DNA of 64,000 bases from SIG299 sp964544055 (GTDB lineage Bacteria; Bacillota; Clostridia; Lachnospirales; Lachnospiraceae), in NCBI GenBank assembly GCA_964544055.1, contig CAZJAA010000013.1:1-64000 (forward strand). The letters are read 5' to 3'. The notes beneath the pieces were generated by a model. It ran no database searches. It was not told the DNA's origin and was given only the letters and a program-made list of their open reading frames with translations. This document shows, piece after piece, positions 32,609 through 42,649 of this stretch. Each line of letters opens with the position of its first letter. The first letter of the stretch is position 1. The translations under genes and the position numbers were made by a program.

Positions 32609-33547
32609 TTACCTCCACGCATTTTTCAAGTCATGCAACCATGACCGAAGGAAAAACTTCCATGTAGCCAACAAGCTGATGCGGCGCATTTCCCGTTTTG
32701 TTTCCGAAACCTCTTTTTTCATATGATTAAAACGATACATCCGGTATAATCTTCTTAAAAATTCAAATTCCACTGCATTTTTCTGGCTCTTTGTGAAATT
32801 CTGATACGCTTGGCGGCATGCTTCACGATATAATAACTCGCCTTCAATATTACGCATGCTGTAATTTGTAATCTTTTCTCCAATTCCGAAATTCGCATAG
32901 CTGCAAAGTATTTCAGGAACATAGTCTACGGTATATCCGGCTCTTAATAATTTCAATATTAACGTTGAATCCTGCTTACATGGCACAATGGAAAACATAC
33001 CGACAGACATCACACATTCTTTTTTTACAAGCCAGAGGGACGTAGGTGCCAGGCAGTCCGTACACATGGATTCGTACAGACAGTTTCCCTTTAAGTCTTT
33101 TTTAATTACATAAGTGACATTGCCATTACAGTCTAACTGCTCTACATAACAGTACACCAATGCAAGTTTTTCATCCTTACTGTTTTCAAATAGTGCTACC
33201 TGTTTTGCAATTTTATCCGGATAATAGGTATCATCATCATCCAGAAAAGCAAGATATTTTCCTCCTGCTGCTTCAATACCAACATTTCTGGCTCCGGCAC
33301 CACCCAGATTCTTAGGGTTCTTCACATACCGTATTCTGGAATCGGCTTTATAGCCACGCATAATGGCTTCAACCTGCTTACGAAACGGAGATTCCTCTCC
33401 ATTGTCATCTACCACAATAATTTCCAGATTGGTATAAGTCTGTCTTAAAATACTGTCAATCGCATTGGTTAATGTGTCATTACGCTTATAGGTCGGAATA
33501 ATGACCGAAACTAATGCGGCGTTTTCACTCCTATTTACTTTTTCCAC
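32609..33547 (-). CDS. Glycosyltransferase family 2 protein (paralogue A)
   Basis: The 312-residue GT2 enzyme has SVIIPTYKRNDTL, VVDDNGEE and AFLDDDDTYYP. It is a close paralogue of the gene at 36832-37776 along its entire length, sharing PCKQDST and KGNCLYE. The frame stays open upstream through the N gap, but a GTG at 33547 with GAGG eight nt upstream gives nearly the same length as the paralogue (312 versus 314 residues), so the gene appears complete. The bases just upstream are unknown. Confidence 0.8.
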   Translation of the reverse strand: MEKVNRSENAALVSVIIPTYKRNDTLTNAIDSILRQTYTNLEIIVVDDNGEESPFRKQVEAIMRGYKADSRIRYVKNPKNLGGAGARNVGIEAAGGKYLAFLDDDDTYYPDKIAKQVALFENSKDEKLALVYCYVEQLDCNGNVTYVIKKDLKGNCLYESMCTDCLAPTSLWLVKKECVMSVGMFSIVPCKQDSTLILKLLRAGYTVDYVPEILCSYANFGIGEKITNYSMRNIEGELLYREACRQAYQNFTKSQKNAVEFEFLRRLYRMYRFNHMKKEVSETKREMRRISLLATWKFFLRSWLHDLKNAWR

Positions 33548-33559
33548 TTTCCAATCCTC

Positions 33560-33659
33560 NNNNNNNNNNNNNNNNNNNNNNNNNNNNNNNNNNNNNNNNN
33601 NNNNNNNNNNNNNNNNNNNNNNNNNNNNNNNNNNNNNNNNNNNNNNNNNNNNNNNNNNN
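33560..33659. other. Scaffold gap of 100 N
   Basis: Exactly 100 undetermined bases, the customary placeholder for a gap of unknown length. It borders a tandem repeat, so the true size may be larger or smaller and the number of repeat copies is unknown. The 3' end of the flippase gene lies inside. Confidence 0.98.
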
Positions 33660-33761
33660 CCTTGTTTTTCGAAGAAAAATGCGAGCCCATGCGAGCAGAG
33701 GATTTTCCTCCCTTGTTTTTCGAAGAAAAATGCGAGCCCATGCGAGCAGAGGATTTTCCTC
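33660..33761. repeat. 51-bp tandem repeat, two visible copies, entering the gap
   Basis: Two identical 51-bp units (33660-33710 and 33711-33761) are visible and a further start (CCTT) follows. Each unit contains TTTTTCGAAGAAAAA (inverted repeat) and two TGCGAGC words. On the minus strand it reads in frame with the flippase as a 17-residue repeat beginning GGKSSARMGSHF. The array probably continues into the gap. Confidence 0.93.
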
Positions 33762-35265
33762 CCTTTATAAAATTCAGATAATATGAAAACTCCTCTGTTT
33801 TCCATGTAAAAAGCAGAATGCTTCCTGTCGTTACACAAAAACTGATACAGCCATAAACAAGAAATCTCAGCAGCAGATTGTTCATCGGTATGGTTCGGCA
33901 AAGTAAAAATGAAATTCCCATCTGCACAAGCATCGCTGCTAACATTCCGGTGGTTGCCAGATAATACTTTCCGGCAGAACGCCCCAACCGTTTTTCATAT
34001 AATAATTTTGCTTTTAAAACAGCCTGTATAACATAAGTCAGAAAAGTTCCTATAAAAATACCAAGCATTCCAATGCGCAGTCCAAGCACAATGGAAACTA
34101 CCAGATTTACAACCGAACCGGTAATGGATACATACTTATCCTGTTTAAACAAGCCGGAAACTTCCATGACTGCCCATAACGGTCGGTGCAAAATTTCCAT
34201 AAATAAATTAAGACAGCAAATAAATACAACCTCTGTCGGCAGGACAAATTCTTCTTTCTTAATCCACAATTCAATAAAAGTATCCACACAGCAGAAGGTA
34301 CATACACTTGCTATGGAAGCCAAGATAAAAAAGAAATATAGCAGCCGTTTAAAAACAGTGACACATTTTTCTTCATTTTCCGTTACCATCAGGTTTCCCA
34401 GACTCGCTGTTAATCCGCCATAAGCAATCTGATTGGATATTTGCCTGAAAATTCCAAGTACCAGAGAGTAATTCGAGTAGTAACCCACCTGAAGAGTATT
34501 CACTAATGTGGATATTAACATATTGTCTGTGGAAGTCGTAATTTTTCCAGACAAGGATTTTACAAAAAGATTTTTTATATTTGAAAAAACTTCCTTTCGT
34601 TCCTCTTTAGGCAAGGTATCCACCGTTTGATTCAGCCATGGATACTTCTTATCCACTACTTTAGAACCGATAATATTTCCTAAAAAGGTTACACCAATGG
34701 AAACCAGCAGAAAAACAACAAACTCCTGCACAAAAACCAGTACAGCCACCTTGAGTATCACACCGGCAAGACGCATTATCATATTAATTTTAGACAAAAC
34801 ATAATTTTTCTGGTCTGCGTTCAGCAAGGATAACTTGTAGGAAAATAAATAGGACGCTGACAAGTCTAACACAAAAAGCAAATATACAATTCTTACATAA
34901 GTCAGAGAATAATCTACAGAATTTACGAGATAATGAATCCATGGGCAAAGCAACACCCCTATCAGCAAGGTTGCTCCGGCAATAATACGGTACGCTACCT
35001 TAAACAGCTGCATCAGCTGACATACTTTCTCATGATTACTCTCCGCTAATGGCTTGTATAAATTGTAAATGATGGCAGAGCCGACTCCCAGTTCGGTCAG
35101 CGACAAAACAGACAATACCTCGGTAAATAATCCGTTGAGACTCACTGCCTGGTTGCCAAGATAATTTATCATTACCGTTCTGACAACAAAATTCGTCAAA
35201 ATGGAAACTGCCTGAAAGGCAAATGCAAATATTATATTTCGTATACTACTTTTTGTACGTGCCAT
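33660..35265 (-). CDS. Polysaccharide flippase (Wzx/MATE-like), 3' end in gap
   Basis: This multi-pass membrane protein is of the oligosaccharide flippase type, which moves the finished lipid-linked unit across the membrane. It has about 12-14 hydrophobic helices, starting IIFAFAFQAVSILTNFVVRT. The main body ends near residue 500 and then enters the 17-residue tandem repeat and the gap, so the stop codon is not seen. ATG 35265 is chosen because the protein family begins about there and AGAGGAAGGG lies upstream. Neighbouring genes are a lipoprotein and GT2 paralogues. Confidence 0.82.
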
Positions 35266-35288
35266 ACTTCTTTGTACCCTTCCTCTGA

Positions 35289-36821
35289 TCAGTGCTGCAT
35301 TCGTTCGCACATGGTTTTATAAGTTACAACCTCGGCTTCTTTTGGGGATACTTCGGAAACAAAGCTTAAAATTTCCAGAAGTTTTCCTGCGTTTACCTCC
35401 GAAAGGTCATGAAAATAAAAAACAATCCACTTTTTTTCTTTGATTGCTGTTTTTATCGTCTGTTCATATTTATTTACATAGCTTCCAAGCCATTGACGCT
35501 GATGATAATATGGTTCCCCATACTTCTTTTCCCCATATAAATCACTATATTGATAAAACGCTCTTGCCCAGCCATCTGAAGAAGAACTGCCAACCACCTG
35601 TCCGTCTCCTCCTGCCAGTATAATTCCATTTACATCAAAGCCATGCTGCAACAGCTGGAATTTATCTTTTACAAAATGCTTTACCATAGTTTCATAATCT
35701 GACAGCAATTCTTCCGTCAGAATCTCTTCATCATGTGCAAGAAGCTCTCCGCCCGCCTGTTCTATCCGTTTACATACATCCAGCAGAGTTTCTGTTTTAT
35801 TAGAAGCAGCAAATGGCAGATGCTTGTTTACTGCCGCCACACATAACGGCAGATTATATTGTTCAAAAATATCTGCAATCTGATCCAGATCCGTCCGACA
35901 GTCATCTACAACAAAGGTGATATATGCCTTATCCAATGTCACCTTGCCTTCTGCTGTTTTTGGAAGGTTATTTATAATTTCCATGGAATGCTCTGCATAA
36001 TCCGCTTTACTTATTTTTCCCAAATCAGCACCTGCCAGAGTAACCTGCTTCTCTATTGTATAGGGCTGAATGGCAAAAAGCGACAAATGCATTTTTTCTG
36101 CACTTTCCGGCACAAGAATAATCTGGTTCTCGAAAGTTGTGGAAGAAGCAAAGCTATACGAAGAAACCAGACGGTCTTCGCCATCTAAAAATACAATACC
36201 GCCTACCTGTGAAAACCACGAAAAGTAAAATTGAAGTCTGATTTTTTCACCAGCCGTCACAGGAATGTAGTCCTCTTTTCCGGTACATACAAATTTATTT
36301 GCATAGCTGTCCCCAAGCAAATCGGCTGTTTTTACCAGATTTCCCGCTGTGTCCCATACATGACCGGTTATCGTATGAAATGGAATGCTTTCATAGGCAT
36401 TGGTTTCGTATTCTTCTTTAATGGCACATGGCAGCAGCTCTTCCAGACTTTCTTTTCCCTGTACACATTCTTTGATACGGAACAGTTCTGCGTCCGGTAA
36501 ATAATACTGCTTTTCTATTTCACACTGTCCGGACTCCGGATAAAATACAGCTTTCACGCCTACGCAAAGCAGACCATTCGTATCATAAAAACAAGTAGAA
36601 AAGCTGTATAGCTCTTCTCCATTCTCCCCCGGCAGGAAATCCGGTGTGTTTACTTTTTCCGTATTTTCTTCATTGATTTCCGGAACCGTTGGCTGTTCCT
36701 GTTCGACTGGTTCCGTTGGCTTCCATTGAGTTATGTCTGTCTGATTATTATTTTCCTGTGCGATACATCCACCAAGCAGTATCATAAGGCAAACGTACAT
36801 CCCAAGCTTCATTTTTTTCAT
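35289..36821 (-). CDS. Lipoprotein with divergent polysaccharide-deacetylase-like domain
   Basis: The 510-residue protein has a lipoprotein signal with lipobox LLGGC near residue 19 and an acidic linker (about 22-65). A beta-rich middle (about 70-290) is followed by a NodB-like region starting AYITFVVDDCRTD near 300. The metal-binding His pair of active deacetylases (HxxxH) is not seen; instead there is LLAHDEE near 370. WIVFYFHD near 475 resembles the final motif. It may have lost catalysis or be a divergent hydrolase. GGGAGA precedes the ATG. Confidence 0.65.
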   Translation of the reverse strand: MKKMKLGMYVCLMILLGGCIAQENNNQTDITQWKPTEPVEQEQPTVPEINEENTEKVNTPDFLPGENGEELYSFSTCFYDTNGLLCVGVKAVFYPESGQCEIEKQYYLPDAELFRIKECVQGKESLEELLPCAIKEEYETNAYESIPFHTITGHVWDTAGNLVKTADLLGDSYANKFVCTGKEDYIPVTAGEKIRLQFYFSWFSQVGGIVFLDGEDRLVSSYSFASSTTFENQIILVPESAEKMHLSLFAIQPYTIEKQVTLAGADLGKISKADYAEHSMEIINNLPKTAEGKVTLDKAYITFVVDDCRTDLDQIADIFEQYNLPLCVAAVNKHLPFAASNKTETLLDVCKRIEQAGGELLAHDEEILTEELLSDYETMVKHFVKDKFQLLQHGFDVNGIILAGGDGQVVGSSSSDGWARAFYQYSDLYGEKKYGEPYYHQRQWLGSYVNKYEQTIKTAIKEKKWIVFYFHDLSEVNAGKLLEILSFVSEVSPKEAEVVTYKTMCERMQH

Positions 36822-36831
36822 AATTCTCCCG

Positions 36832-37776
36832 CTATTTTAAAATTCTTTTTTTCCAGTTGCGCAGAGCTGCTTTTCCAAAAAAGGCCGCAGTTGCCAAAGG
36901 CCGGGTTTTCCACATAAGCTTTTTGTATTTTATGCGTTCTTCCTCGTTATAATCTCTCTTATAACCATATAATACATAAAACCGCTTTGCAAAGGAAAAC
37001 TCAACCATTTTTATCTGCTTTTTTGAAAACTTATAAAATACTTTTTTACATGCATCAAAAAAAAGAGTTTCTCCTTCTATCTTTCTCGGTCCAAAACTGA
37101 TTCTCGTACTTCCTCCATAATTGTGGTATCTGCAAAGCACCTCTGGAACATAGTCCACTTCATACCCCTGCTCCAATAATTTTAAAATAACAGTGGAATC
37201 CTGTTTGCATGGAACAAGAGAAAAATTTCCAACCGAATTCAGCAATTCCTTATTTACCAGCCACATGGAGGTGGATGCCAGACAGTCGTCCACAATTGCC
37301 TCATACAGGCAGTTTCCTTTATGTCGCTTTCTGACAATGCAATCCGTATTTCCGGTTCTTCCAATATGCTCCACATCACAATATACCAGAGCAAGCCGAC
37401 TATTTTTGCTTTCCTGAAAAACAGTCATCTGCTTTTCTATTTTTTCTGGATAATATTCGTCATCATCATCCAGAAAAGCAATATAATTTCCTCTTGCCTC
37501 CTGTATTCCTGCATTTCTCGAACCTGCACCGCCCAGATTTTCCTTATTCTGGATGTAGCGTATCCGTTCATCCTGGTACTGTGCTATCCTCTGTGCTGTC
37601 ATGGCACGATATGGACTTTCCGGAGGGTTATCATCTACAACAATAATTTCAAGATTCTTATACGTTTGGTTTAAAATGCTATTCAGTGCCCTGGACAGCG
37701 TATCTGTTCGTGCATAAGTAGGTATCACTACACTTACCAGTTGCTCTTTATGCATTTTTTCTTTTTCTGACTCCAT
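36832..37776 (-). CDS. Glycosyltransferase family 2 protein (paralogue B)
   Basis: The 314-residue GT2 enzyme carries SVVIPTYARTDTL, VVDDNPPES and AFLDDDDEYYP. It is a paralogue of the gene at 32609-33547, evidence of local duplication within the cluster. It overlaps the upstream acyltransferase gene by 29 nt. AGAGGTG precedes the ATG. Confidence 0.88.
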   Translation of the reverse strand: MESEKEKMHKEQLVSVVIPTYARTDTLSRALNSILNQTYKNLEIIVVDDNPPESPYRAMTAQRIAQYQDERIRYIQNKENLGGAGSRNAGIQEARGNYIAFLDDDDEYYPEKIEKQMTVFQESKNSRLALVYCDVEHIGRTGNTDCIVRKRHKGNCLYEAIVDDCLASTSMWLVNKELLNSVGNFSLVPCKQDSTVILKLLEQGYEVDYVPEVLCRYHNYGGSTRISFGPRKIEGETLFFDACKKVFYKFSKKQIKMVEFSFAKRFYVLYGYKRDYNEEERIKYKKLMWKTRPLATAAFFGKAALRNWKKRILK

Positions 37777-38791
37777 TGCACACCTCTATCACATAATGAA
37801 ACAATATGGAAAAACACAATGCCATCGCAAATATCAAAACAGGCTTTATCAATACATATATGTTGTTCAAACCCGGTATATTCCAAAACAGGCTCTCCGC
37901 TATCCGGTCTGCCACACTAATAAAACTGTAATGTACAATATATATTGTCAGGGAATGCTTATCCCCTATCCATGTAATGACGCTTTTTTTCTTTAATTGC
38001 GGCTGATGCAGGGCAAGCAAAAAAGCACCTGTAACAAAAAATATACTTCCTATATACAATTCCTGCCGTTGAAAAAGAAACCATTCTGCAATACACACTG
38101 CCTCTCCCAGAAGCATCCAGCATTTGCAACAGCTTTCGCTGACTTTCTGCAGTATTTTCTTCTGCGACCTGCGGATAAACATTCCCAGCAGAAAAAAAGG
38201 AAGACCAAACAGTAGAAAATTCCGGTAGTATATTTTGCTTATAGTAATTCCAAGCAAGCTTGCCACATTTCCACAAAGCAGGTGAATACAAAGTAATACC
38301 GGTATCAGATAAAAAATCCGGTTATACCAACGAAATTTGTTTATGATTCCAAGGAAAAGATAGCAATATAGCAAAGCAAAAACAAACCAGAGAATATTGA
38401 CAAACGGATCCTGATTAAATAAAATCCATTCCACGAAATTTCTTAAATTGAAGATTTCGTGCAGTCGCTTGGTCAATGCTTCCAAGGTTCCATGTGAGTT
38501 TCCAAACAAACCAATCATTATCTGAAACAAAAGATAATAAAGGCATCCCACAATGCATATTTTTCCAATATGCCACACCTTTCCGGGAATTTTTTTCTGT
38601 AAAGCTTCTATATCGGAAGTATCACAAAAATAGCCGGATATCATAAAAAACACAGGAACTGCAAATCGAAACAATGCCTGTATTATTCCATCCAAATGGT
38701 AAATGGGACATTTTACATGAAAGAAAACAACACCAAAGCAGGCAAGTCCCTTTAAATAATTCAAATAAAAATTTTTCTGCTTTTCTTTCAT
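37748..38791 (-). CDS. Acyltransferase 3 family membrane protein
   Basis: The 347-residue protein has about ten membrane helices and the family motifs LKGLACFGVVFFHV near the N-terminus and AVPVFFMISGYF near residue 45. Members O-acylate (usually acetylate) extracytoplasmic sugars. It would decorate the surface polysaccharide. AGAGGAAA precedes the ATG. Confidence 0.85.
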   Translation of the reverse strand: MKEKQKNFYLNYLKGLACFGVVFFHVKCPIYHLDGIIQALFRFAVPVFFMISGYFCDTSDIEALQKKIPGKVWHIGKICIVGCLYYLLFQIMIGLFGNSHGTLEALTKRLHEIFNLRNFVEWILFNQDPFVNILWFVFALLYCYLFLGIINKFRWYNRIFYLIPVLLCIHLLCGNVASLLGITISKIYYRNFLLFGLPFFLLGMFIRRSQKKILQKVSESCCKCWMLLGEAVCIAEWFLFQRQELYIGSIFFVTGAFLLALHQPQLKKKSVITWIGDKHSLTIYIVHYSFISVADRIAESLFWNIPGLNNIYVLIKPVLIFAMALCFSILFHYVIEVCNGVRKRKNA

Positions 38792-38794
38792 CTT

Positions 38795-40045
38795 CTATTT
38801 CCTCTTAAACTGAATAAAATAGGTAGACCGTTCTTCACGCACCCGCAGGGTGAAGATAAGTAAAATAATGATATGAAGTATTCCCGTGTAGTAACGGTAA
38901 TTCATATAGTTTACCTGCCATACGGCATAAAACATCATCATTCCAAATAAACTCAGTGCCAGGTCTCTTCCTTCTGTTTTTGAAAAGCGTAGCAGCCAGT
39001 AGCAAAGCAACAGCATCTGTCCAAAAATCAGCACAGCACCAATGATTCCGGTACTGTAATAGATATAAAGGAAGTAAATATCCATTGCCGTTGTTTCATA
39101 GCCAAAGGATTTTAGTAAAAAGCCTGAATTATCCATGTACCCCATACCGTTTAACAGATTGCCATGCGCAATAAAAATCGGGTGATTAATGGACAGGTTT
39201 CCTTCTCGGTTGGACTGCATCCAGATTTCGTTCAGCATACCTGTGGAAATACAAACAGCCAGGGTAATCACTCCGATTACGCTGACAATTGCAATTACCA
39301 GCTTCCAGTGCTTTCGCAGTACCAGCTTATACTTTAATACAAGATATAATGCCAGAAAAAGTACCATACTTAACAGAGCGGAACGGGACGCAGTAGACAA
39401 AATCATCAACATCACGATAACGTCCGCCGCAACAAGCAACATACGGATATATCGGGTTTTTTCGGTTGTCTGCTTTTTCCATTCTTCCCAGACGAAAAAA
39501 CTCAGCACAATAAAATACAAACAATAATTTCCGCATATGTTTACGTCCGGCATTCCAAAATCTGCTCGATACCGGTCTGTTCTCGAAAAAATTCGAACAA
39601 AATAGATTGGATTAACAAAATCACCCGGATGGGTAAATGCACACCACAGCGTCATAATGCCCAGTGCCAGACAGCTTAATTCCAGCCATTCCAGATAGCA
39701 TTTCTTTTTATATACATACATAGCTGTAAAAAAAGTGATGATATAAAGTGTTACCAGCTGTTCAAAATGAACTCTGGTGGAGTCTGCAATCACCCAGTTT
39801 ACAAAAACCAGACCATACAAAACCGTATGAAGCACCAGCAGACCTATAGTAAGATAAAACCTGCGATTCCAAATAATTACTCCGTCATACAGGCAGAAAA
39901 AGATAATCGCCAGTGCATACAGATATCTTACTTTCAGCAATACACCTGTAAACGGCACATTATCCACTACTGTCATTAACGAAGACAACAGTGTCAAAAA
40001 ATATAGTGCCATAACTATTTTTTTTTCTTTTATTTCAATTTTCAC
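38795..40045 (-). CDS. Putative polysaccharide polymerase (Wzy/O-antigen ligase-like)
   Basis: A 416-residue hydrophobic protein with about 11 predicted membrane helices and a larger loop around residues 270-310 (with HGNLLNGMGYMDNSG), the layout of Wzy polymerases. Wzy proteins have little sequence identity, so the assignment rests on topology and context: no other polymerase is present and a flippase, chain-length protein and priming transferase are. The start codon is GTG, preceded by AAAGGTGAG. Confidence 0.72.
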   Translation of the reverse strand: MKIEIKEKKIVMALYFLTLLSSLMTVVDNVPFTGVLLKVRYLYALAIIFFCLYDGVIIWNRRFYLTIGLLVLHTVLYGLVFVNWVIADSTRVHFEQLVTLYIITFFTAMYVYKKKCYLEWLELSCLALGIMTLWCAFTHPGDFVNPIYFVRIFSRTDRYRADFGMPDVNICGNYCLYFIVLSFFVWEEWKKQTTEKTRYIRMLLVAADVIVMLMILSTASRSALLSMVLFLALYLVLKYKLVLRKHWKLVIAIVSVIGVITLAVCISTGMLNEIWMQSNREGNLSINHPIFIAHGNLLNGMGYMDNSGFLLKSFGYETTAMDIYFLYIYYSTGIIGAVLIFGQMLLLCYWLLRFSKTEGRDLALSLFGMMMFYAVWQVNYMNYRYYTGILHIIILLIFTLRVREERSTYFIQFKRK

Positions 40046-40064
40046 TGCCGTCTCACCTTTCTGC

Positions 40065-40631
40065 TTACTTGTCCTTCCAGAAGTATTTTTTCATTCCATC
40101 CAGACCATCTTCTTTTTTTATCATGTTTTTTAGCGTTTCTTTTCGTTTTTCAGCAAATGCCGCAAAACTTCCTACCGGTTTTGCCGGCACCCCGGCTACT
40201 ACCGTACCGGACGGAACATCCTTTGTTACAACGCTTCCGGCAGCAATCACGCAGTCGTCCCCGATTTTTATGTCATACAGGATGATACTGTCTGCACCAA
40301 TCATTACGTTATTACCAATTTCAATTGTGCCCATGTAATAAGGACTATACATTTTTTCAAAATCCGCTTTGTACTTCGGATGATTTTTTAACATATCCCC
40401 GGACATATCGTGGGTAACAAACCGGACACCGGAAGCGACCCAGACATTATCCCCCATGGAAACAAGAATGGGCTCCGTCGGAAGCTTTCTCGGATGATAA
40501 AAACACCCTTCTCCCATGTGATGAAAAATGTTATGTTTGCGAATGTATTCTGCGTTTTTATATGCATTTCCTCTCGAATATAACAGCATTTTTAATGTGC
40601 ACATTCTAACCTGTTTTCCAGTCAGTACCAT
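40065..40631 (-). CDS. Left-handed beta-helix (hexapeptide) acetyltransferase
   Basis: The 188-residue protein has hexapeptide repeats such as IEIGNNVMIGADSIIL and IGDDCVIAAGSVVTKDVP, the LbH fold of acetyl-CoA dependent sugar O-acetyltransferases, with a histidine in FVTHDM as candidate base. It is cytoplasmic. GAGGAATAAT, whose TAA ends the preceding gene, lies before the ATG, indicating translational coupling. Confidence 0.85.
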   Translation of the reverse strand: MVLTGKQVRMCTLKMLLYSRGNAYKNAEYIRKHNIFHHMGEGCFYHPRKLPTEPILVSMGDNVWVASGVRFVTHDMSGDMLKNHPKYKADFEKMYSPYYMGTIEIGNNVMIGADSIILYDIKIGDDCVIAAGSVVTKDVPSGTVVAGVPAKPVGSFAAFAEKRKETLKNMIKKEDGLDGMKKYFWKDK

Positions 40632-40632
40632 A

Positions 40633-41394
40633 TTATTCCTCGTTTCTGAGCTTCTTGTCGCCTTTCAGTTTTCGGCGCAGGGCATCATAATTCCGGTTGC
40701 CAATCATTTTCTGCAGCAGACGGATTAACTTTTTTTTCAGGTTTCCACCGCCGGACACCCAGCTTCCTGCCATGTGATGAACCGTACAGGTTTTTTCTGT
40801 AATGGCTTCATGCCAGTTGTTCATATCAAATCCACAGAAATATTCTATTGGATAAACTTTAATAGCTTCGCCAATTTTTTGGAACACATTTTGGGATAAA
40901 TCAACACCCTTGCTTTCCAGAAGTTCTGAAAAACCTTTGTTGATTACCGTCATATCATAGGTTCCATCCTCTTTTACGAAGCTTCTTTCCTTGTAGGAAT
41001 TTAAAAATTCCAGAATATACGGATGTTCTTTTTCTACTGCGATTACTGCAGTTAACAAACTTCGTTCGCTTTCAAAGCCCAGCAGCATGGAAATATCCTC
41101 CAGATATTCCTCCAATGGTTTCAGTACTTCCACATCCGTATCAAAATAAATGCCGCCAAACCGATACAATGCCTGTATTCTTACATAATCACTGACAAAT
41201 GCGAATTTTTTTGCTTCATATGCCTGCTTTACATATGGAATTGCATTTGCAACATCAAAATTGGATTCGTTCCACTCCAAGAGTTCGTACTCCGGCATTT
41301 TTTCTTTCCATGATGCAATGCACTTTTGTACCTCCTGCGGTTTCTCTCCATTGCCAAACCAGCAGTAATGTATAATTTTAGGAATTTTTTGCAT
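40633..41394 (-). CDS. Glycosyltransferase with DXD motif (GT32-like)
   Basis: The 253-residue protein begins KIPKIIHYCWFGNG and has RFGGIYFDTDVEVLK with the DxD metal site, typical of the capsular glycosyltransferase sugar-binding family. I chose ATG 41394 because GGGGAA lies six nt upstream; an ATG at 41406 overlaps the previous stop and has no good ribosome site. Confidence 0.85.
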   Translation of the reverse strand: MQKIPKIIHYCWFGNGEKPQEVQKCIASWKEKMPEYELLEWNESNFDVANAIPYVKQAYEAKKFAFVSDYVRIQALYRFGGIYFDTDVEVLKPLEEYLEDISMLLGFESERSLLTAVIAVEKEHPYILEFLNSYKERSFVKEDGTYDMTVINKGFSELLESKGVDLSQNVFQKIGEAIKVYPIEYFCGFDMNNWHEAITEKTCTVHHMAGSWVSGGGNLKKKLIRLLQKMIGNRNYDALRRKLKGDKKLRNEE

Positions 41395-41407
41395 GCTGTT
41401 CCCCATT

Positions 41408-42631
41408 TCATTTTTTTCTGGTCAGTGCTTCGTAAATCGGAAGCAGCTGCTTATAGTGTTCTTCTGCCGTATAGTTTTGGGCAAAAATTTCTTTCGAGCG
41501 TCTGCAATACTGCTCATACTTTTCTGTTCCAGGCTTTGGAAATTCCAGCAGGCACTTTCTCAGTTCTTCCACATTTCCGTGGGAAAATGCGCAGCCATTT
41601 CCATCTATCAGTTCCGGAATACCTCCAATTTTTGAGCCTATCACAGGTCTTCCAAGCTGCAATGCCTCAATAGCAGAATACGGACCATTTTCATACCATT
41701 CGGATGGCAGAACAACAGCCCGTGCATTGCCTACCACATCAATCAGGCTTTGCCCGGATTGAAAGCCAAGGAGCTTTACATTTTGCAAATTATGTTCGGA
41801 AATATAAGCCTCTATTTCTTCTTTGCATGGGCCACTGCCTACAACAAAAAGCTCCTGGGCAGTGCCTTCCAGTGCCTTTATCAGGGTGAGAATGCCCTTT
41901 TCATGCGAAAGTCTTCCAAAATACAGAAAATACTGTCCTGCCGTGTCCTGCGGATTTACCGCCGGGCACTCTCTTCCCAGGAAATTCGGCAGGTGTATCA
42001 CACGCTCTTTTTCCACACCGAATTCCATGAATTTATCCGCATAAAAACGACTTGGTGTAATAATTTTATCAATTACATCATAGCTTTTTTTCCATTTATG
42101 CAAATAACCCTCCACAACATTAATTCCGCTTTTTAAGGTAGAATCCTTGACACATTTCTGCTTCAGGCAGTTTATGTAATGCCCGCCTTTGCATTTTTCA
42201 CAAATCTCTCCGTGTGTCATCATCACATAATTTAAACACAGCATTTTTAAATCATGTGCTGTATATACCACCGGAATGTGATATTTTTTCAGTACATCCA
42301 GAATAGACGGTGAGAGCTGATGCTGGAAAATATGCAGATGTACAATATCCGGCTTTGTCTTTTGAATCAAGGCTTCCAGCTTTTTTTTCGCCTCCACGGA
42401 ATAAATAATATTCGTTGCCGCCTTTACCTGCTGCCGGATTCCCATAGTTTTATTGTAATCCACAGCACCTACAAAATAGTCTGCATAAGGAGAGTCAAAA
42501 TTTTTCTCATCCTGCATGGAAAAATCGATAACTTCATGGCCTTTTTCTTCCAGTAACTTTCGAAGAGCAAAATAGTACGTTTCACTTCCGCCTTTGATGT
42601 AAAAAAACTTGTTTACCATTAAAATTTTCAT
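41408..42631 (-). CDS. Glycosyltransferase family 4 protein
   Basis: A 407-residue GT-B enzyme. The N-terminal lobe starts KILMVNKFFYIKGGSETY. Four cysteines (MTHGEICEKCKGGHYINCLKQKC) near 150-175 may bind zinc. YFLYFGRLSHEKGI and SEWYENGPYSAIEALQLG form the donor-binding lobe. AGGAGA precedes the ATG. Confidence 0.88.
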   Translation of the reverse strand: MKILMVNKFFYIKGGSETYYFALRKLLEEKGHEVIDFSMQDEKNFDSPYADYFVGAVDYNKTMGIRQQVKAATNIIYSVEAKKKLEALIQKTKPDIVHLHIFQHQLSPSILDVLKKYHIPVVYTAHDLKMLCLNYVMMTHGEICEKCKGGHYINCLKQKCVKDSTLKSGINVVEGYLHKWKKSYDVIDKIITPSRFYADKFMEFGVEKERVIHLPNFLGRECPAVNPQDTAGQYFLYFGRLSHEKGILTLIKALEGTAQELFVVGSGPCKEEIEAYISEHNLQNVKLLGFQSGQSLIDVVGNARAVVLPSEWYENGPYSAIEALQLGRPVIGSKIGGIPELIDGNGCAFSHGNVEELRKCLLEFPKPGTEKYEQYCRRSKEIFAQNYTAEEHYKQLLPIYEALTRKK

Positions 42632-42649
42632 GGATAATTCTCCTGAAAG

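Noticed and set aside
33660..33761. CRISPR array
   Set aside because: The 51-bp units are directly adjacent with no spacers and lie in frame at the end of a gene. No cas gene is present.
33535..33786. Open frames running through the N gap on both strands
   Set aside because: Undetermined bases cannot contain stops, so these frames are artefacts. Only the flippase and GT2 reading on the minus strand have family support.
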